A stretch of DNA of 64,000 nt from Verrucomicrobiaceae bacterium (GCA_016795485.1 JAEUHM010000026.1:62001-126000); one strand, 5' to 3'. Positions 8,361 through 17,978 are shown, numbered from the stretch's first letter. Numbers and translations: made by a program. The notes: a model not told the origin generated them from the sequence alone.

Positions 8361-9389
8361 CTAGACTGGACGCAGCACGCTTTTCACCACTTCGCCTTTG
8401 TGCATTTTCTCAAAGGCTTCGTGCCACTCAGTGACGGGCCAAACACCTCCTATGATTGGACGGACGTCGAGCTGGCCACTGGCGAGGAGTGCGATGACGC
8501 GCTCCCAGACTGGCCAGTTGTGACTGAAGCTGCCTTGCAGGGTGATGTTCTTTTGCACGAGCGGATCAATATTGAACCCCAGCGGCTGTGGTCCCCAGCC
8601 GACTTTGCTGATCCACCCAGCTGGCCGCACCAGATCGAGGGCTATTTTGAGTGTAATGCTTGCACCAGCAGCATCGATCACGCCGTCACAACCGAGCCCG
8701 TCACGCTCTAATGCCCAAGGCTTGGCGTCTCCGATGATGACTTCACATCCGTAATGCTTGCGGGCCAGATCAAGGCGATGCGCATCCTGCTGCAAGCCTA
8801 CAATGGCGACCTGTGCGCCGCATTGACGGGCCATTGCCGCGCACAAGATGCCAATCGTTCCGGGCCCGAGAACTACGACCCGGTCTCCTGGCTCGATACG
8901 CGCGTTCTTCACCACTGCGTTGTAGGCCACACAGCACGGCTCGGTCAGACAGGCTTGCTCGAAGGGCAGTTGATCCGGGACATGATGTAAGATCCTGCTG
9001 GGCACGCGCACATACTTTGTCATGGCACCGTTCACGCCGTAGCCAAAGCCTTTGCGTGTGGGGTCCAGGTTGTAGAGACCTCTTTTGGTCATTGGATTGT
9101 CCTTTGAAATGATCGCAGCCGTTTCCGACACGACACGATCACCTACCTTCCAGTGCTCCACATCTTTTCCTGCTTCAACGATGACCCCGCCAAACTCATG
9201 CCCGAGCACGACGGGGTAGTTCACTGGCCAGGAGTGATCAGCCGTCCACTGATGAAGATCCGAGCCGCAAACACCTACGTTTGCCACTTCCAGCAGCACG
9301 TCTTCTGCTCCGATGGTTGGGGTTTCGATTTCACGGATTTCGACTGAACCTTTGTCTGGTGCGTAATTGACGACTGCGGCGGATTTCAT
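8361..9389 (-). CDS. Zinc-type alcohol/polyol dehydrogenase (MDR family), structural-zinc cysteines missing
   Basis: A 342-residue medium-chain dehydrogenase/reductase. The catalytic zinc site is visible: Cys41 in GVCGSDLHQW and His64-Glu65 in LGHEFGGVI. The NAD(P)-binding Rossmann motif is VVVLGPGTIG. Members oxidise alcohols or polyols such as sorbitol, threonine or galactitol 1-phosphate. In the lobe where most relatives have four closely spaced structural-zinc cysteines, this protein reads GDRVVSETAAIISKDNP, then RGLYNLDP, with none. It therefore belongs to, or has drifted toward, a branch without the structural zinc. The substrate is unresolved. It is divergent from SelO with about 50 bp between the two starts. 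Confidence 0.85.
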   Translation of the reverse strand: MKSAAVVNYAPDKGSVEIREIETPTIGAEDVLLEVANVGVCGSDLHQWTADHSWPVNYPVVLGHEFGGVIVEAGKDVEHWKVGDRVVSETAAIISKDNPMTKRGLYNLDPTRKGFGYGVNGAMTKYVRVPSRILHHVPDQLPFEQACLTEPCCVAYNAVVKNARIEPGDRVVVLGPGTIGILCAAMARQCGAQVAIVGLQQDAHRLDLARKHYGCEVIIGDAKPWALERDGLGCDGVIDAAGASITLKIALDLVRPAGWISKVGWGPQPLGFNIDPLVQKNITLQGSFSHNWPVWERVIALLASGQLDVRPIIGGVWPVTEWHEAFEKMHKGEVVKSVLRPV

Positions 9390-9441
9390 GGGCTGGGATG
9401 TGCAATCAAACCCGGGAATTGGATGTCACAAAGGAAAAGCG

Positions 9442-10941
9442 ATGTCGCATTTCGCAAATCAAGTGGTTGGCTTCAACCCATCTCACCCAATGCCCGAAAA
9501 TGTAACACCTTCAGCCGCCGGCTGGAACTTGCTCCACTCCTACTCACACTTACCTGCAGCCTTTCATGTGCGGGTGGAACCTACTCCAGTGCGCGAGCCT
9601 ACGTTGGTTGTGCTGAATCGTCCACTGGCGACTAAACTGGGGCTGAACCCTGATCTGATGGACGATCCGGCCGTCTTTGCTGGGAATGTGTTGCCCCCCG
9701 GAGCCTTGCCACTGGCTCAGGCGTACGCGGGTCATCAGTATGCCCATTTCACCATGCTCGGAGATGGGAGGGCGATCTTGCTCGGCGAGCAGGTGGCACC
9801 CGATGGACAGCGATACGACATCCAGCTCAAAGGCCCCGGCATTACTCCGTTTTCTCGTCGGGGAGATGGGCGGGCAGCCCTGGGGCCAATGCTGCGTGAA
9901 TACATCATTAGCGAGGCGATGCATGCGCTCGGCATTCCGTCCACTAGGAGCCTCGCTGTGGTTACCACCGGAGAGACAGTCTATCGGCCGGAGCCACTCC
10001 CAGGCGCTGTGCTCACCAGGGTTGCCGCCAGTCACATTCGTGTGGGCACCTTCGAGTACGCTGCTGCTCGTGGAAATATCCCTGACCTTCGTGCTCTGGC
10101 CGATTACACGCTCCAGCGCCACTATCCCGAGCTCACCGTAGCAGAAGAGCCTTATTTGGAACTCTTCAAAGGCATAGCGGCACGTCAGGCTCGGTTACTG
10201 GCTCAATGGCAACTGGTAGGCTTCGTCCATGGCGTGATGAACACGGACAACATGGCCCTCAGTGGAGAGACGATTGACTATGGGCCATGTGCGTTCATGG
10301 ACGCTTACGATCCTGCCACTGTGTTCAGCTCAATTGATCGTTCCGGGCATTATGCCTATGGGCAACAACCAAAGATTGCCCAGTGGAATCTCGCACGTCT
10401 GGCCGAAGCCATGCTCCCTTTGTTACACCCGAACGAGGACAGGGCGATTGAACTGGCTACTCAAGCCGTCGAGGCATATTTACCTCAGTATCAATCTCAC
10501 TGGCTGAACGGAATGCGCCGGAAAGTCGGCCTCTTTAACGAACAAGCGGAAGATGCGGTCCTTATTCAAGACTTGTTGGACTCCATGCAAGACGCAAAGG
10601 CCGACTTTACCAATACGTTTGTTAGTCTCACTAATGCGGTAGACTTGACGTCTGACTCGCCGCCCGTCCTTGCTGAGTGGGCTTCACGTTGGAAGCAGAG
10701 GCTTGATCAGCAAACTCAGTCACGGGCCGTAGTGCGCGTTTTGATGGAGCAGCACAACCCCGCCTTCATTCCACGCAATCACCGTGTGGAAGAAGCCCTT
10801 ACTGCCGCCGAAAATGGTGATCTGAGTGTCATGCATCGCTTGCTGGACGTGATTTCCCGCCCCTACGACCATCAAAGACAAGCTGAAGACTTTCGTCAGC
10901 CTAGTGATAACTCCGATTACCGCACGTTTTGCGGTACGTAG
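9442..10941 (+). CDS. selO: SelO family protein adenylyltransferase (YdiU/UPF0061)
   Basis: A 499-residue pseudokinase-fold protein of the SelO family, which transfers AMP to Ser/Thr/Tyr residues of target proteins. Visible marks are AYAGHQYAHFTMLGDGRA, SRRGDGRAALGPMLREYI, VHGVMNTDN and IDYGPCAFMDAYDP, the family's nucleotide- and metal-binding regions. The C-terminus ends RTFCGT; the Cys stands where eukaryotic SelO has selenocysteine and most bacteria have Cys. ATG 9442 was chosen because AAGGAAAAG precedes it and the length fits the family; longer in-frame starts would overlap the divergent dehydrogenase gene. It ends 20 bp before the convergent kinase gene. Confidence 0.93.
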   Translation: MSHFANQVVGFNPSHPMPENVTPSAAGWNLLHSYSHLPAAFHVRVEPTPVREPTLVVLNRPLATKLGLNPDLMDDPAVFAGNVLPPGALPLAQAYAGHQYAHFTMLGDGRAILLGEQVAPDGQRYDIQLKGPGITPFSRRGDGRAALGPMLREYIISEAMHALGIPSTRSLAVVTTGETVYRPEPLPGAVLTRVAASHIRVGTFEYAAARGNIPDLRALADYTLQRHYPELTVAEEPYLELFKGIAARQARLLAQWQLVGFVHGVMNTDNMALSGETIDYGPCAFMDAYDPATVFSSIDRSGHYAYGQQPKIAQWNLARLAEAMLPLLHPNEDRAIELATQAVEAYLPQYQSHWLNGMRRKVGLFNEQAEDAVLIQDLLDSMQDAKADFTNTFVSLTNAVDLTSDSPPVLAEWASRWKQRLDQQTQSRAVVRVLMEQHNPAFIPRNHRVEEALTAAENGDLSVMHRLLDVISRPYDHQRQAEDFRQPSDNSDYRTFCGT

Positions 10942-10961
10942 TTCTATGTTGTGGGAGAGGG

Positions 10962-12851
10962 CTACTTCGGGTCAGGTCCAGCAAGTTCCAATACCATGCG
11001 GAAGCCAGTGTTTGCCACCCGTTTGGTAGGATGTACCAGCCGCATGTAGCCAAAGGCGGCTGATTCAGGAGTGCCGTCGGCATAGGAGGGACCACGAGCG
11101 CGAAGTGTGTGTCGAGCGCGGAGAGGGACTTGTTCCCACGTCAGGTCAGGCTCGTCATTGACCCACTCCGCCACATTGCCGGACATATCATGCAAGCCAT
11201 AGAGTTCAGTGGGGAAGGAGCCTACAGGGGCTGTGCGTGGATACGCATCCGGCGTTTCAAAGGTGGGCATGTCCTTTGGCCACAGACCCTCGCGTGCCTC
11301 GGGGCCTGCAAGATTGCCGGGGCTCACTGGCTTGTCGATGTCACCACTGGCCTTCCGCCACTCGGCATCAGTAGGAAGACGATAGCGTTGATCTGGCTTC
11401 AGGCGCCCTTCCTGCCGCTCTTTCCACGTGAGCCAGCGGCACATGTTGGTGGCATCGACGGCAGATGCGAAGATTACAGGGTGCTCTGGAGTCACTGGCC
11501 AGCCAGGATCATCAAAACTGAAGTTGGTCCAAGTGCCATCAGCACTTTGGTAGTTCCAGAGTGACCGATTGAACGCTTGCATGCGGCGGGAGAACTCATT
11601 GTCCAGCCACGGAATCTCCAACTTCTCTTCCATGGCTAGCACAAATGCTTTTGCCTCTCTCCGCCGTGTCTCATACACCGAGAAAAGCACCTTCGTCCCA
11701 GGTACGGGCACGAACTTCATGCCAAGGCTATTCACAAATGGAGCCTGCACGCTGGCTGCTGTGGGATCAGGATAGACGACTGGCTTTGGCTTCATGCGCT
11801 CTTGCTGCCACCATGCTCCTGCCACGGCCGTGATCGCTAGTAGCAAAACCCCAGCTGCCAAAGCTAACGCGCGGCGGATTTTTTTAGCACGCAGTGTGCC
11901 CTCAGAGAAATCTCGCCAAAGACTCATCACGCGCTGATGCATGTCTTTGGCTTCTTGAATCCGTTTGGCTGGATCTGCCTCCAATGCCTCGGCAACGATG
12001 GCATCCATTTGCTTCGGTAAGCCCGTGAGCGCTGATACGAGTTGATAGTTGCCCAGTGGCATCTGCCCGGTCAGTAGATGGTAGAGCAGCACGCCGAGGG
12101 AGTAGACATCCATGGCCGCTTCCGCATGCGTTTCACCAATCATGCGCTCTGGCGCCAAATAGTAGGCTGTGCCAAACTGATCCGTGGTGGCGGTCAGTCC
12201 ACCGATGATGGACACACCGCCTTCTTCATCCGCCGCTCTCGCTAAGCCGAAGTCTGCTAGCTTCACTTCCCCTTCACGTCCGACTAGAATGTTCGACGGC
12301 TTGATGTCGCGATGGATCAATCCATGCTCGTGGGCGTGCTCCACTGCCGAACAGACTTTATCAAAGATCTCCAGCGCGCGTTGGTGGCTTAGTTTCTCGG
12401 CACGCAGCAATCGCGCAAGGTCACAGCCCTGGACCAGTTCTGTTACTAGGCAGAGTTGGCCATCATTGGTCTCTGTAGTCTCGATGAGACGCACAATGTT
12501 AGGATGGTCCAGTTGTTGCAGCAGGCGCGCTTCATTTTGGAAGCGAGCTTCCATCGCGGGATCATCGGACCAACGCTGATCTAGCACTTTGATGGCCGCT
12601 GCACTGCCATCTGCCTCTGACTCAGCCTGGTAGACGCGGCCCATACCACCAGCACCCAGGGTGCCGATGATCTTCCAGCCGTCGATCTGCGGCAGCTCGC
12701 TGCTTTGGGAGGGCGTTGCGTGCGATTGCGACAGCCAGCCGGTGCCTTGATTCAGCGCACTGCGTGCCAAGCACTTGGCACAGAGTCCGTCGATGTCTGG
12801 CAGCGAGCTGCCACACTTCGGGCACATGGCTGCTTCAACTGGTGCGTTCAT
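10962..12851 (-). CDS. Ser/Thr protein kinase with N-terminal zinc ribbon and C-terminal SUMF1-like domain
   Basis: A 629-residue membrane protein. Order: a zinc-ribbon-like CPKCG...CAKC (Cys10, 13, 24, 27); a Hanks-type kinase (LGAGGMGRVYQA, AAIKVL with Lys88, HRDIKPSNIL with Asp182, ADFGLARA, MDVYSLGVLLYHLLTG); a membrane segment near 335-355 (ALAAGVLLLAITAVAGAWW); and a SUMF1/formylglycine-enzyme-like domain (NSLGMKFVPVPGTKV, YRLPTDAEWRKASG, GNVAEWVNDEP, NTGFRMV). In this architecture the SUMF1 fold is usually regarded as a non-enzymatic extracytoplasmic domain. ATG 12851 lies inside the end of the sigma factor gene (17-bp overlap), so the two are coupled and may form one sensing and transcription unit. 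Its C-terminal part resembles that of the truncated kinase at the left edge. Confidence 0.93.
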   Translation of the reverse strand: MNAPVEAAMCPKCGSSLPDIDGLCAKCLARSALNQGTGWLSQSHATPSQSSELPQIDGWKIIGTLGAGGMGRVYQAESEADGSAAAIKVLDQRWSDDPAMEARFQNEARLLQQLDHPNIVRLIETTETNDGQLCLVTELVQGCDLARLLRAEKLSHQRALEIFDKVCSAVEHAHEHGLIHRDIKPSNILVGREGEVKLADFGLARAADEEGGVSIIGGLTATTDQFGTAYYLAPERMIGETHAEAAMDVYSLGVLLYHLLTGQMPLGNYQLVSALTGLPKQMDAIVAEALEADPAKRIQEAKDMHQRVMSLWRDFSEGTLRAKKIRRALALAAGVLLLAITAVAGAWWQQERMKPKPVVYPDPTAASVQAPFVNSLGMKFVPVPGTKVLFSVYETRRREAKAFVLAMEEKLEIPWLDNEFSRRMQAFNRSLWNYQSADGTWTNFSFDDPGWPVTPEHPVIFASAVDATNMCRWLTWKERQEGRLKPDQRYRLPTDAEWRKASGDIDKPVSPGNLAGPEAREGLWPKDMPTFETPDAYPRTAPVGSFPTELYGLHDMSGNVAEWVNDEPDLTWEQVPLRARHTLRARGPSYADGTPESAAFGYMRLVHPTKRVANTGFRMVLELAGPDPK

Positions 12852-13581
12852 GGGCAAGAGATTGTACGAGGTAACGCAACTCCGCATCGATCTCAGCCGA
12901 GGTTGCAGCTGGTCCCAGTGTAGCTGCTACCTCCGCACGCAGCCGGTCGGCCATCCGGCGGCGTAAGCGATGGACTTCAATGCGTATTTGCTGTTCTCCC
13001 ACGCCAAACTGAGAACCGATTTGCACTGAAGGTTGCATCTCATCTGGAGAAATCAGCGCGGGTTTCAGTGCCGCAAACAACTCCCCTTTGCCGCGGCTGG
13101 CATAAGACTCCGCCAGGGCCGTCATTGATCTTTGGAAGAGAGTCCAGGCCCAATGTTGATCAAAGGCTTCATCTGTCGCCATATCCGAGACCGGAGCCTG
13201 ATCATCATGGAGTTGGTCCGTGCTCAGCACTCCCACACCGCCTCCACGCTTCTGTCGCGACTGATCTCGGAAGTGGTTGGCCAGCGCATTGCGGGCTGCT
13301 GCTTTGAAAAAATGCCGCAGCCTGCCTTGCGCGCGATCCACGGTCTCTATCCAGCCGTCAGTGCAGAAGTTGGCCAGGATGCTCTGCGTGAGATCCTCTG
13401 CATAGCCAGCGTCCATGCCGAGTGTTTTTAGATAAGAGCATACCGGCTGCCAGTATGCCTTGCACACCGCTTCCCGCGCCTCCCGTGCCGTGGCAGAAGA
13501 TGGATCGCGTGCAGCCAACAGCACTGTCCACGCCGTAGGCGGGAAACTGCGGTCATGCGAGCGCTGATCGGGGGCAAACAT
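12835..13581 (-). CDS. ECF-type RNA polymerase sigma factor
   Basis: A 248-residue protein with sigma-70 region 2-like sequence (YAEDLTQSILANFC, then GRLRHFFKAAARNALANHFRD) and a C-terminal helix-turn-helix-like region (QFGVGEQQIRIEVHRLRRRM). Length and sequence fit the ECF sigma factors of planctomycetes and verrucomicrobia that are commonly encoded next to a Ser/Thr kinase. The ATG at 13581 is preferred over an upstream TTG. The gene overlaps the start of the kinase gene downstream by 17 bp, which suggests that the kinase modulates this sigma factor or its regulon. It is divergent from the giant DUF5650-like gene, a possible target given the shared upstream region; that last point is inference. 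Confidence 0.88.
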   Translation of the reverse strand: MFAPDQRSHDRSFPPTAWTVLLAARDPSSATAREAREAVCKAYWQPVCSYLKTLGMDAGYAEDLTQSILANFCTDGWIETVDRAQGRLRHFFKAAARNALANHFRDQSRQKRGGGVGVLSTDQLHDDQAPVSDMATDEAFDQHWAWTLFQRSMTALAESYASRGKGELFAALKPALISPDEMQPSVQIGSQFGVGEQQIRIEVHRLRRRMADRLRAEVAATLGPAATSAEIDAELRYLVQSLAHERTS

Positions 13582-13694
13582 TGGCAAAAACTAGCCCACA
13601 ACTTTACTCCATGCAGCGGGCTGCTGAAAAAACTTCATCTCGGGTGCAACTTCGGCGGCTGAATGGTTCTCAGGGCAATGAATCCGCCCATTCC

Positions 13695-16600
13695 ATGAGA
13701 CATTTTCTTTTTTGCTTCTTCGTTGTCGTCTCGTCTCTTCGTGCCGCCATTCCGGTCGACATTGAAGGGCCCGCAGGCAGCGGCGCGTTCGGTACTTTTG
13801 CTGTAGTGTTGCCCAATGGCAATGTCGTCGTCACTGACCCTCTTTTTGATCGACAGATTCCCGTCGTGGCCGATGTGGGCGCGGTATATCTCTATCGGCC
13901 GGATGGTACGCTCGTCAGTCGCATTACTGGCACTTCAGCGGGAGATCAGGTGGGCAGCGGCGGCGTGGTCGTCCTCGGTTCCGGGCACTTCGTGGTGCAG
14001 AGTCCGCTTTGGGACAATGCAGGTACTGTCGATGCGGGTGCGCTTAGTTTTGGCAATGCGGACACCGGTTTTGATGTTGGAGTGCTGGAGAATGTTACTT
14101 CCGCCAACTCGTTGGTGGGCACTCATACTAACGACATGGTGGGCGGCTCACGGCCTTACCCTTTGCCAAATGGGCACTACGTTGCTTTGACCTCCCGCTG
14201 GGATAACGGTGCTGCTACCGATGCCGGAGCAGTGACTTGGGGCGATGGATGGGAAGGCGTGAGTGGTGCCGTGTCTGCCGGGAACTCCCTGGTGGGCAGC
14301 ACCACGAATGACCGCGTTGGTATTGTTGGAATGCAGGCATTGAGCAGTGGAAACTATGTCGTCCCTGTGGAGGGCTGGGATGACGGTCCTACCGTAGACG
14401 TGGGAGCTGTGGTTCTGTGCCGTGGCTCCGCTAGCACGGTCGGCACCATCACCAGCGCTAATGCGCTCATTGGCAGCACCGCTGGGGATAGCGTTGGCAG
14501 TGGCGGCATCTGGATTTTGAAGAATGGCAACTTTGTAGTGTCCAGTCCTGAGTGGGACAACGGTACCGCAGTGAATGCTGGTGCTGCTACTCTCGTGGAC
14601 GGCGTCTTGGGCCTTGTTGGCAACGTGAGTGACTCAAACTCGCTCGTGGGCAGTGCCACAGACGACTACATTTCTACCGATGGCATACTGTCTTTGGCCA
14701 ATGGCCACTATGCTGTTTTTAGCTCCGTCTGGGATGGCGCTGCTGTCGATGTGGGCGCTGTTACTTGGGGTGACGGCTTTGCTGGAGTCACGGGGCCTGT
14801 TTCAGCCGCCAACTCGATTGTCGGTAGCACGGCGAGCGACCAGATTGGGCAGGCACGTGGCACTGCGCTCTCCAACGGCCACTACGTGATCAACTCTCCA
14901 AGTTGGGACAATGGTGGAATCGTCAACGCAGGAGCCGTAACATGGGCTAACGGAAATGGACCCACCACAAGTGTCGTCTCCACGGCCAACTCCCTCCACG
15001 GCACAACCAACTCCGACGAAGTGGGCAGCTATCAGGTGCTTGGGCTCAATAATGGCAATTACATCGTTCCATCTCCCATTTGGGACAACGGCAGCGCGGT
15101 GGACGCTGGCGCGGTGACATGGTGCAACGGCTCCAAGGGCCTCTCAGGACCTGTTAGCAGTGCCAACTCTCTTGTCGGAACCACTTCATTCGATCGCATC
15201 GGCTCTCAGTCGACCAATCTCATCAATGGAAACTATGTGGTCAGCAGCGAGTCGTGGGACAACGGTTCCGTCGTTGACGCGGGGGCAGTCACCTGGGGCA
15301 GCGGCACGAAGGGAGTGAAAGGCCCCGTCTCAAAGTCCAACTCCCTCGTCGGCACCTCCGATCAAGACGGTGTTGGCCAGGCGATCTACGCACTCCGCAA
15401 CGGCAACTACGTCACGCTCAGCACCAAATGGCATAACGGTAGCCCGAACAACGTCGGCGCGGTCACCTGGGGCAACGGTATGAGCGGGGTAAAAGGCGCC
15501 GTCTCAGCTGCCAACTCGCTCATTGGTGAGCGCGACTCCGACTTCGACAATCCCCGCGTTACGCCCCTCTCCGGCGGCCATTACGTGGTGGTATCAGAGA
15601 CGTGGAATGACGGCAGAGGCTCTGTCACTTGGTGCGATGGCACCGCTGCGACCAAGGGCGTTGTGAGTGCCACCAACTCACTCATCGGCAACCTCACCAC
15701 TGACGAGTTGGGAAGCGGCGGAGTGGTCCCGCTTGCCAACGGCAACTACAGTGTCAACAGCCCAAGCGTCAGCCAACTCGGCGTCTCGGAGGTGGGAGCG
15801 GTTACGTTAGGGAACGGAGTCTCGGGCACGGTCGGTCTCGTTTCTCCGCAGAACTCTGTTTTTGGCCAGACGGCGCTAGGTGGGCTGTCCGTCAGGTCCG
15901 CACGGTCGGCGAATGTCTCCTCACAAACCCTGGTCGTCACCAGACAGCTTGAAAACATCATCACGCTCTTTGGCACTCACTTCCCCCGCTCACTCGCCAG
16001 GACCACTGCTGCTGCACCGGGCGCTCAGGACATCGCCTATTCCGCGCTCGGCAGCGCGGCTGTCAGTGCTGCTGGCAGCGCGCTCTTTGACGGTACCCTC
16101 ACAGGTGCCGGGTCCAAGGCAGGCAAAAACAAAGGCGTGTTCGCCACACCCTGGTATGACGCACCCATAGACATGGTCCTGCAGAGCGGAGCCGTGGTGG
16201 GTGGTTATGATGATGTTAGGGAAATCAATGCCACAGCCACCGGTTTCAGCAGTCTCCTCAACCTCCAATACGGGCGCGGCGTCTTTCAAGGCACTCTCAG
16301 TGGCTCCGGCATCACCAGTAGTAACAACAAAACCATTCTCGTCGACAGCGGTGCTTACGTCATGCCCATCTTCCAAACCGGCCAGCCCACGCCGGGCTTG
16401 GGTAGTGCAAAAGTCTCCACTATCAGGGAACTCCTCCAGGCGGAACGCACTGACATGCTAGTCCTCAGCTACACCCTGGCTACCAGTACCGGCGTCAATA
16501 GCAGCAACGACTCAGGCATTCTCATCCTAAGCCACGGCGGCGGCATCAATCCCAATGCCACGATCGCCAGAGAAGGCAGCGCGGCCTTCGGTGGTGGCAC

Positions 16601-17549
16601 GCTCGGGCAGCTTTCGGGAAAAGCTGCAGCCGGGCAGGACGTCATTCACTTCACCTCAAGCTTCAAACCCTCCTCCGGCTCTACAGCAGATGCCATTTTC
16701 CGTTTTGATAGCGATGGAACCAGTGCAAGCCGTGTCGCACTCGTTGGCGAGTCACCACCCGACATCACTGGCGACTCCGATGCTGCTACGGTGAAGTTCT
16801 CCAGCTTCCCCGCCCTCAGCAAGCACACCGGTTTAAGCAGCGATGATGCCCTGTTCAAAGCCATCCTGAAAAGCGGTGATTCAGCACGCAACGAAGGCAT
16901 TTGGCGACTGCCCAACACCGATACCCCCACAGACCAACGCCTAGCCCGCAAGGGCGACCAAGTCACCGGCCTGCCCACAGGAGTTGTCTTCAGCAGCTTC
17001 ACACGATTCTGGCCCGCAGATCGAGATCAAGTCATCATCCAGGCAAAGATCTCCGGCCCAGGTGTATCATCATCTAACAATCAAGTGTTAGCCCTTAGAC
17101 AAGCAGATGGGAACTTCCTCGTTCTCATGCGCACAGGTGACAGCCCCGATGGAATCGGCACCGCCAAGATAACCACCTTCTCCGCCGTGGAGGTAGAGCC
17201 GGACAACGGCATCTACGTCGTCCTTACCTCTCTCAGCGGAGCGCCAACCAACGCCAACCAAGTCCTCTGGATTGGGGCAACCGGGGCCGGAGCAGATAGT
17301 CCGGCCGATAAGCAAGCCCTCCGCCTTCCCCAGGTGCGTCTCCGCAAGGGCGAGCGCTACAGCTCGCCTCAGACGACCAGCGCGGTGATTAAGAGCATCA
17401 GCATGAAACCCTTCACCGACTCCACGGGAGCCGGAGGCCGCGGCCTCTCCCGCTGCATTTCCTCTGTAGGCAGCATAGCCGTCCACCTCCTCACCGACCG
17501 CAACACCACCGAGCTTGTCCTACTCCCTCCGCTGTTTGCCGCTGATTGA
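13695..17549 (+). CDS. Giant secreted protein with DUF5650-like repeats
   Basis: A 1284-residue exported protein. ATG 13695 gives a clear signal peptide (MRHFLFCFFVVVSSLRAA); the longer in-frame start at 13581 does not. Residues about 70-730 are some 11 tandem units of roughly 60 residues built on NSLVGSTxxDxVG, LxNGNYVVxSPxWDNG and AGAVTWGDG, the pattern of the DUF5650 repeat. They probably form a beta-propeller or beta-solenoid. The last 500 residues change to another repeating beta-rich pattern with SGxGxxSSNNxxxL and FQTGQPTPGLGSA. No PEP-CTERM, LPXTG or autotransporter barrel is visible at the end (LVLLPPLFAAD). The role is likely surface or adhesion, by family style only. Directly behind the stop comes the first 21-bp repeat array. 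Confidence 0.85.
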   Translation: MRHFLFCFFVVVSSLRAAIPVDIEGPAGSGAFGTFAVVLPNGNVVVTDPLFDRQIPVVADVGAVYLYRPDGTLVSRITGTSAGDQVGSGGVVVLGSGHFVVQSPLWDNAGTVDAGALSFGNADTGFDVGVLENVTSANSLVGTHTNDMVGGSRPYPLPNGHYVALTSRWDNGAATDAGAVTWGDGWEGVSGAVSAGNSLVGSTTNDRVGIVGMQALSSGNYVVPVEGWDDGPTVDVGAVVLCRGSASTVGTITSANALIGSTAGDSVGSGGIWILKNGNFVVSSPEWDNGTAVNAGAATLVDGVLGLVGNVSDSNSLVGSATDDYISTDGILSLANGHYAVFSSVWDGAAVDVGAVTWGDGFAGVTGPVSAANSIVGSTASDQIGQARGTALSNGHYVINSPSWDNGGIVNAGAVTWANGNGPTTSVVSTANSLHGTTNSDEVGSYQVLGLNNGNYIVPSPIWDNGSAVDAGAVTWCNGSKGLSGPVSSANSLVGTTSFDRIGSQSTNLINGNYVVSSESWDNGSVVDAGAVTWGSGTKGVKGPVSKSNSLVGTSDQDGVGQAIYALRNGNYVTLSTKWHNGSPNNVGAVTWGNGMSGVKGAVSAANSLIGERDSDFDNPRVTPLSGGHYVVVSETWNDGRGSVTWCDGTAATKGVVSATNSLIGNLTTDELGSGGVVPLANGNYSVNSPSVSQLGVSEVGAVTLGNGVSGTVGLVSPQNSVFGQTALGGLSVRSARSANVSSQTLVVTRQLENIITLFGTHFPRSLARTTAAAPGAQDIAYSALGSAAVSAAGSALFDGTLTGAGSKAGKNKGVFATPWYDAPIDMVLQSGAVVGGYDDVREINATATGFSSLLNLQYGRGVFQGTLSGSGITSSNNKTILVDSGAYVMPIFQTGQPTPGLGSAKVSTIRELLQAERTDMLVLSYTLATSTGVNSSNDSGILILSHGGGINPNATIAREGSAAFGGGTLGQLSGKAAAGQDVIHFTSSFKPSSGSTADAIFRFDSDGTSASRVALVGESPPDITGDSDAATVKFSSFPALSKHTGLSSDDALFKAILKSGDSARNEGIWRLPNTDTPTDQRLARKGDQVTGLPTGVVFSSFTRFWPADRDQVIIQAKISGPGVSSSNNQVLALRQADGNFLVLMRTGDSPDGIGTAKITTFSAVEVEPDNGIYVVLTSLSGAPTNANQVLWIGATGAGADSPADKQALRLPQVRLRKGERYSSPQTTSAVIKSISMKPFTDSTGAGGRGLSRCISSVGSIAVHLLTDRNTTELVLLPPLFAAD

Positions 17550-17577
17550 GGTCAACCTTGCAGACGTTGACCACCGC

Positions 17578-17894
17578 AGCCCCGAGCGCTCAAGGGACGC
17601 CCTTTTTGGGGCGGAGGGATGGTTTCTTGCGGCAGGGGACAGACTTTTTGTGGGAGGAGACGAAGTTTTTGCGGCTGGAGACGCCGTTTCTGCGGCTGGG
17701 GACCGAGATTTTTGAGTTTGGAGGCGTGTCTCCTGTGGCAGGGGACTGAGTTTTTGCGGCTCGAGACGTGTCCCCTGTGGTTGGAGACTGAGTTTTGTGT
17801 GGTTGGGGACGTGTCTCCTGCCTCAGGGGCCCGCGCTTTCGCCGCTGGAGACTGCGCTTCTGCGGCTGGAGATTTGTCTCCTGAGACAGGAAAA
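17578..17894. repeat. 21-bp tandem repeat array 1
   Basis: About 15 head-to-tail units fill the space between two convergent giant genes (stops at 17549 and 17979). Unit boundaries after each GGAGAC or GGGGAC fall at 17598, 17619, 17640, 17661, 17682, 17703, 17725, 17746, 17767, 17788, 17810, 17831, 17852, 17873 and 17894. All units are therefore 21 bp, except two of 22 bp. The commonest form ends GTTTTTGCGGCTGGAGAC. Every few units a GTGTCTCCTGTGGCAGGGGAC form appears, which is close to palindromic. Units are diverged (about two thirds alike by eye). There are no unique spacers, so it is not a CRISPR. The remaining bases up to 17978 show nothing recognisable. Confidence 0.9.
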
Positions 17895-17978
17895 TCGGGT
17901 TCTAGGCGGCTGGCCCGGTCTCTGGTGGGGCAGGAGCGCCTAGACGCGGCGGTGGCACTGTGGTTTGCCGTGGGGGCT

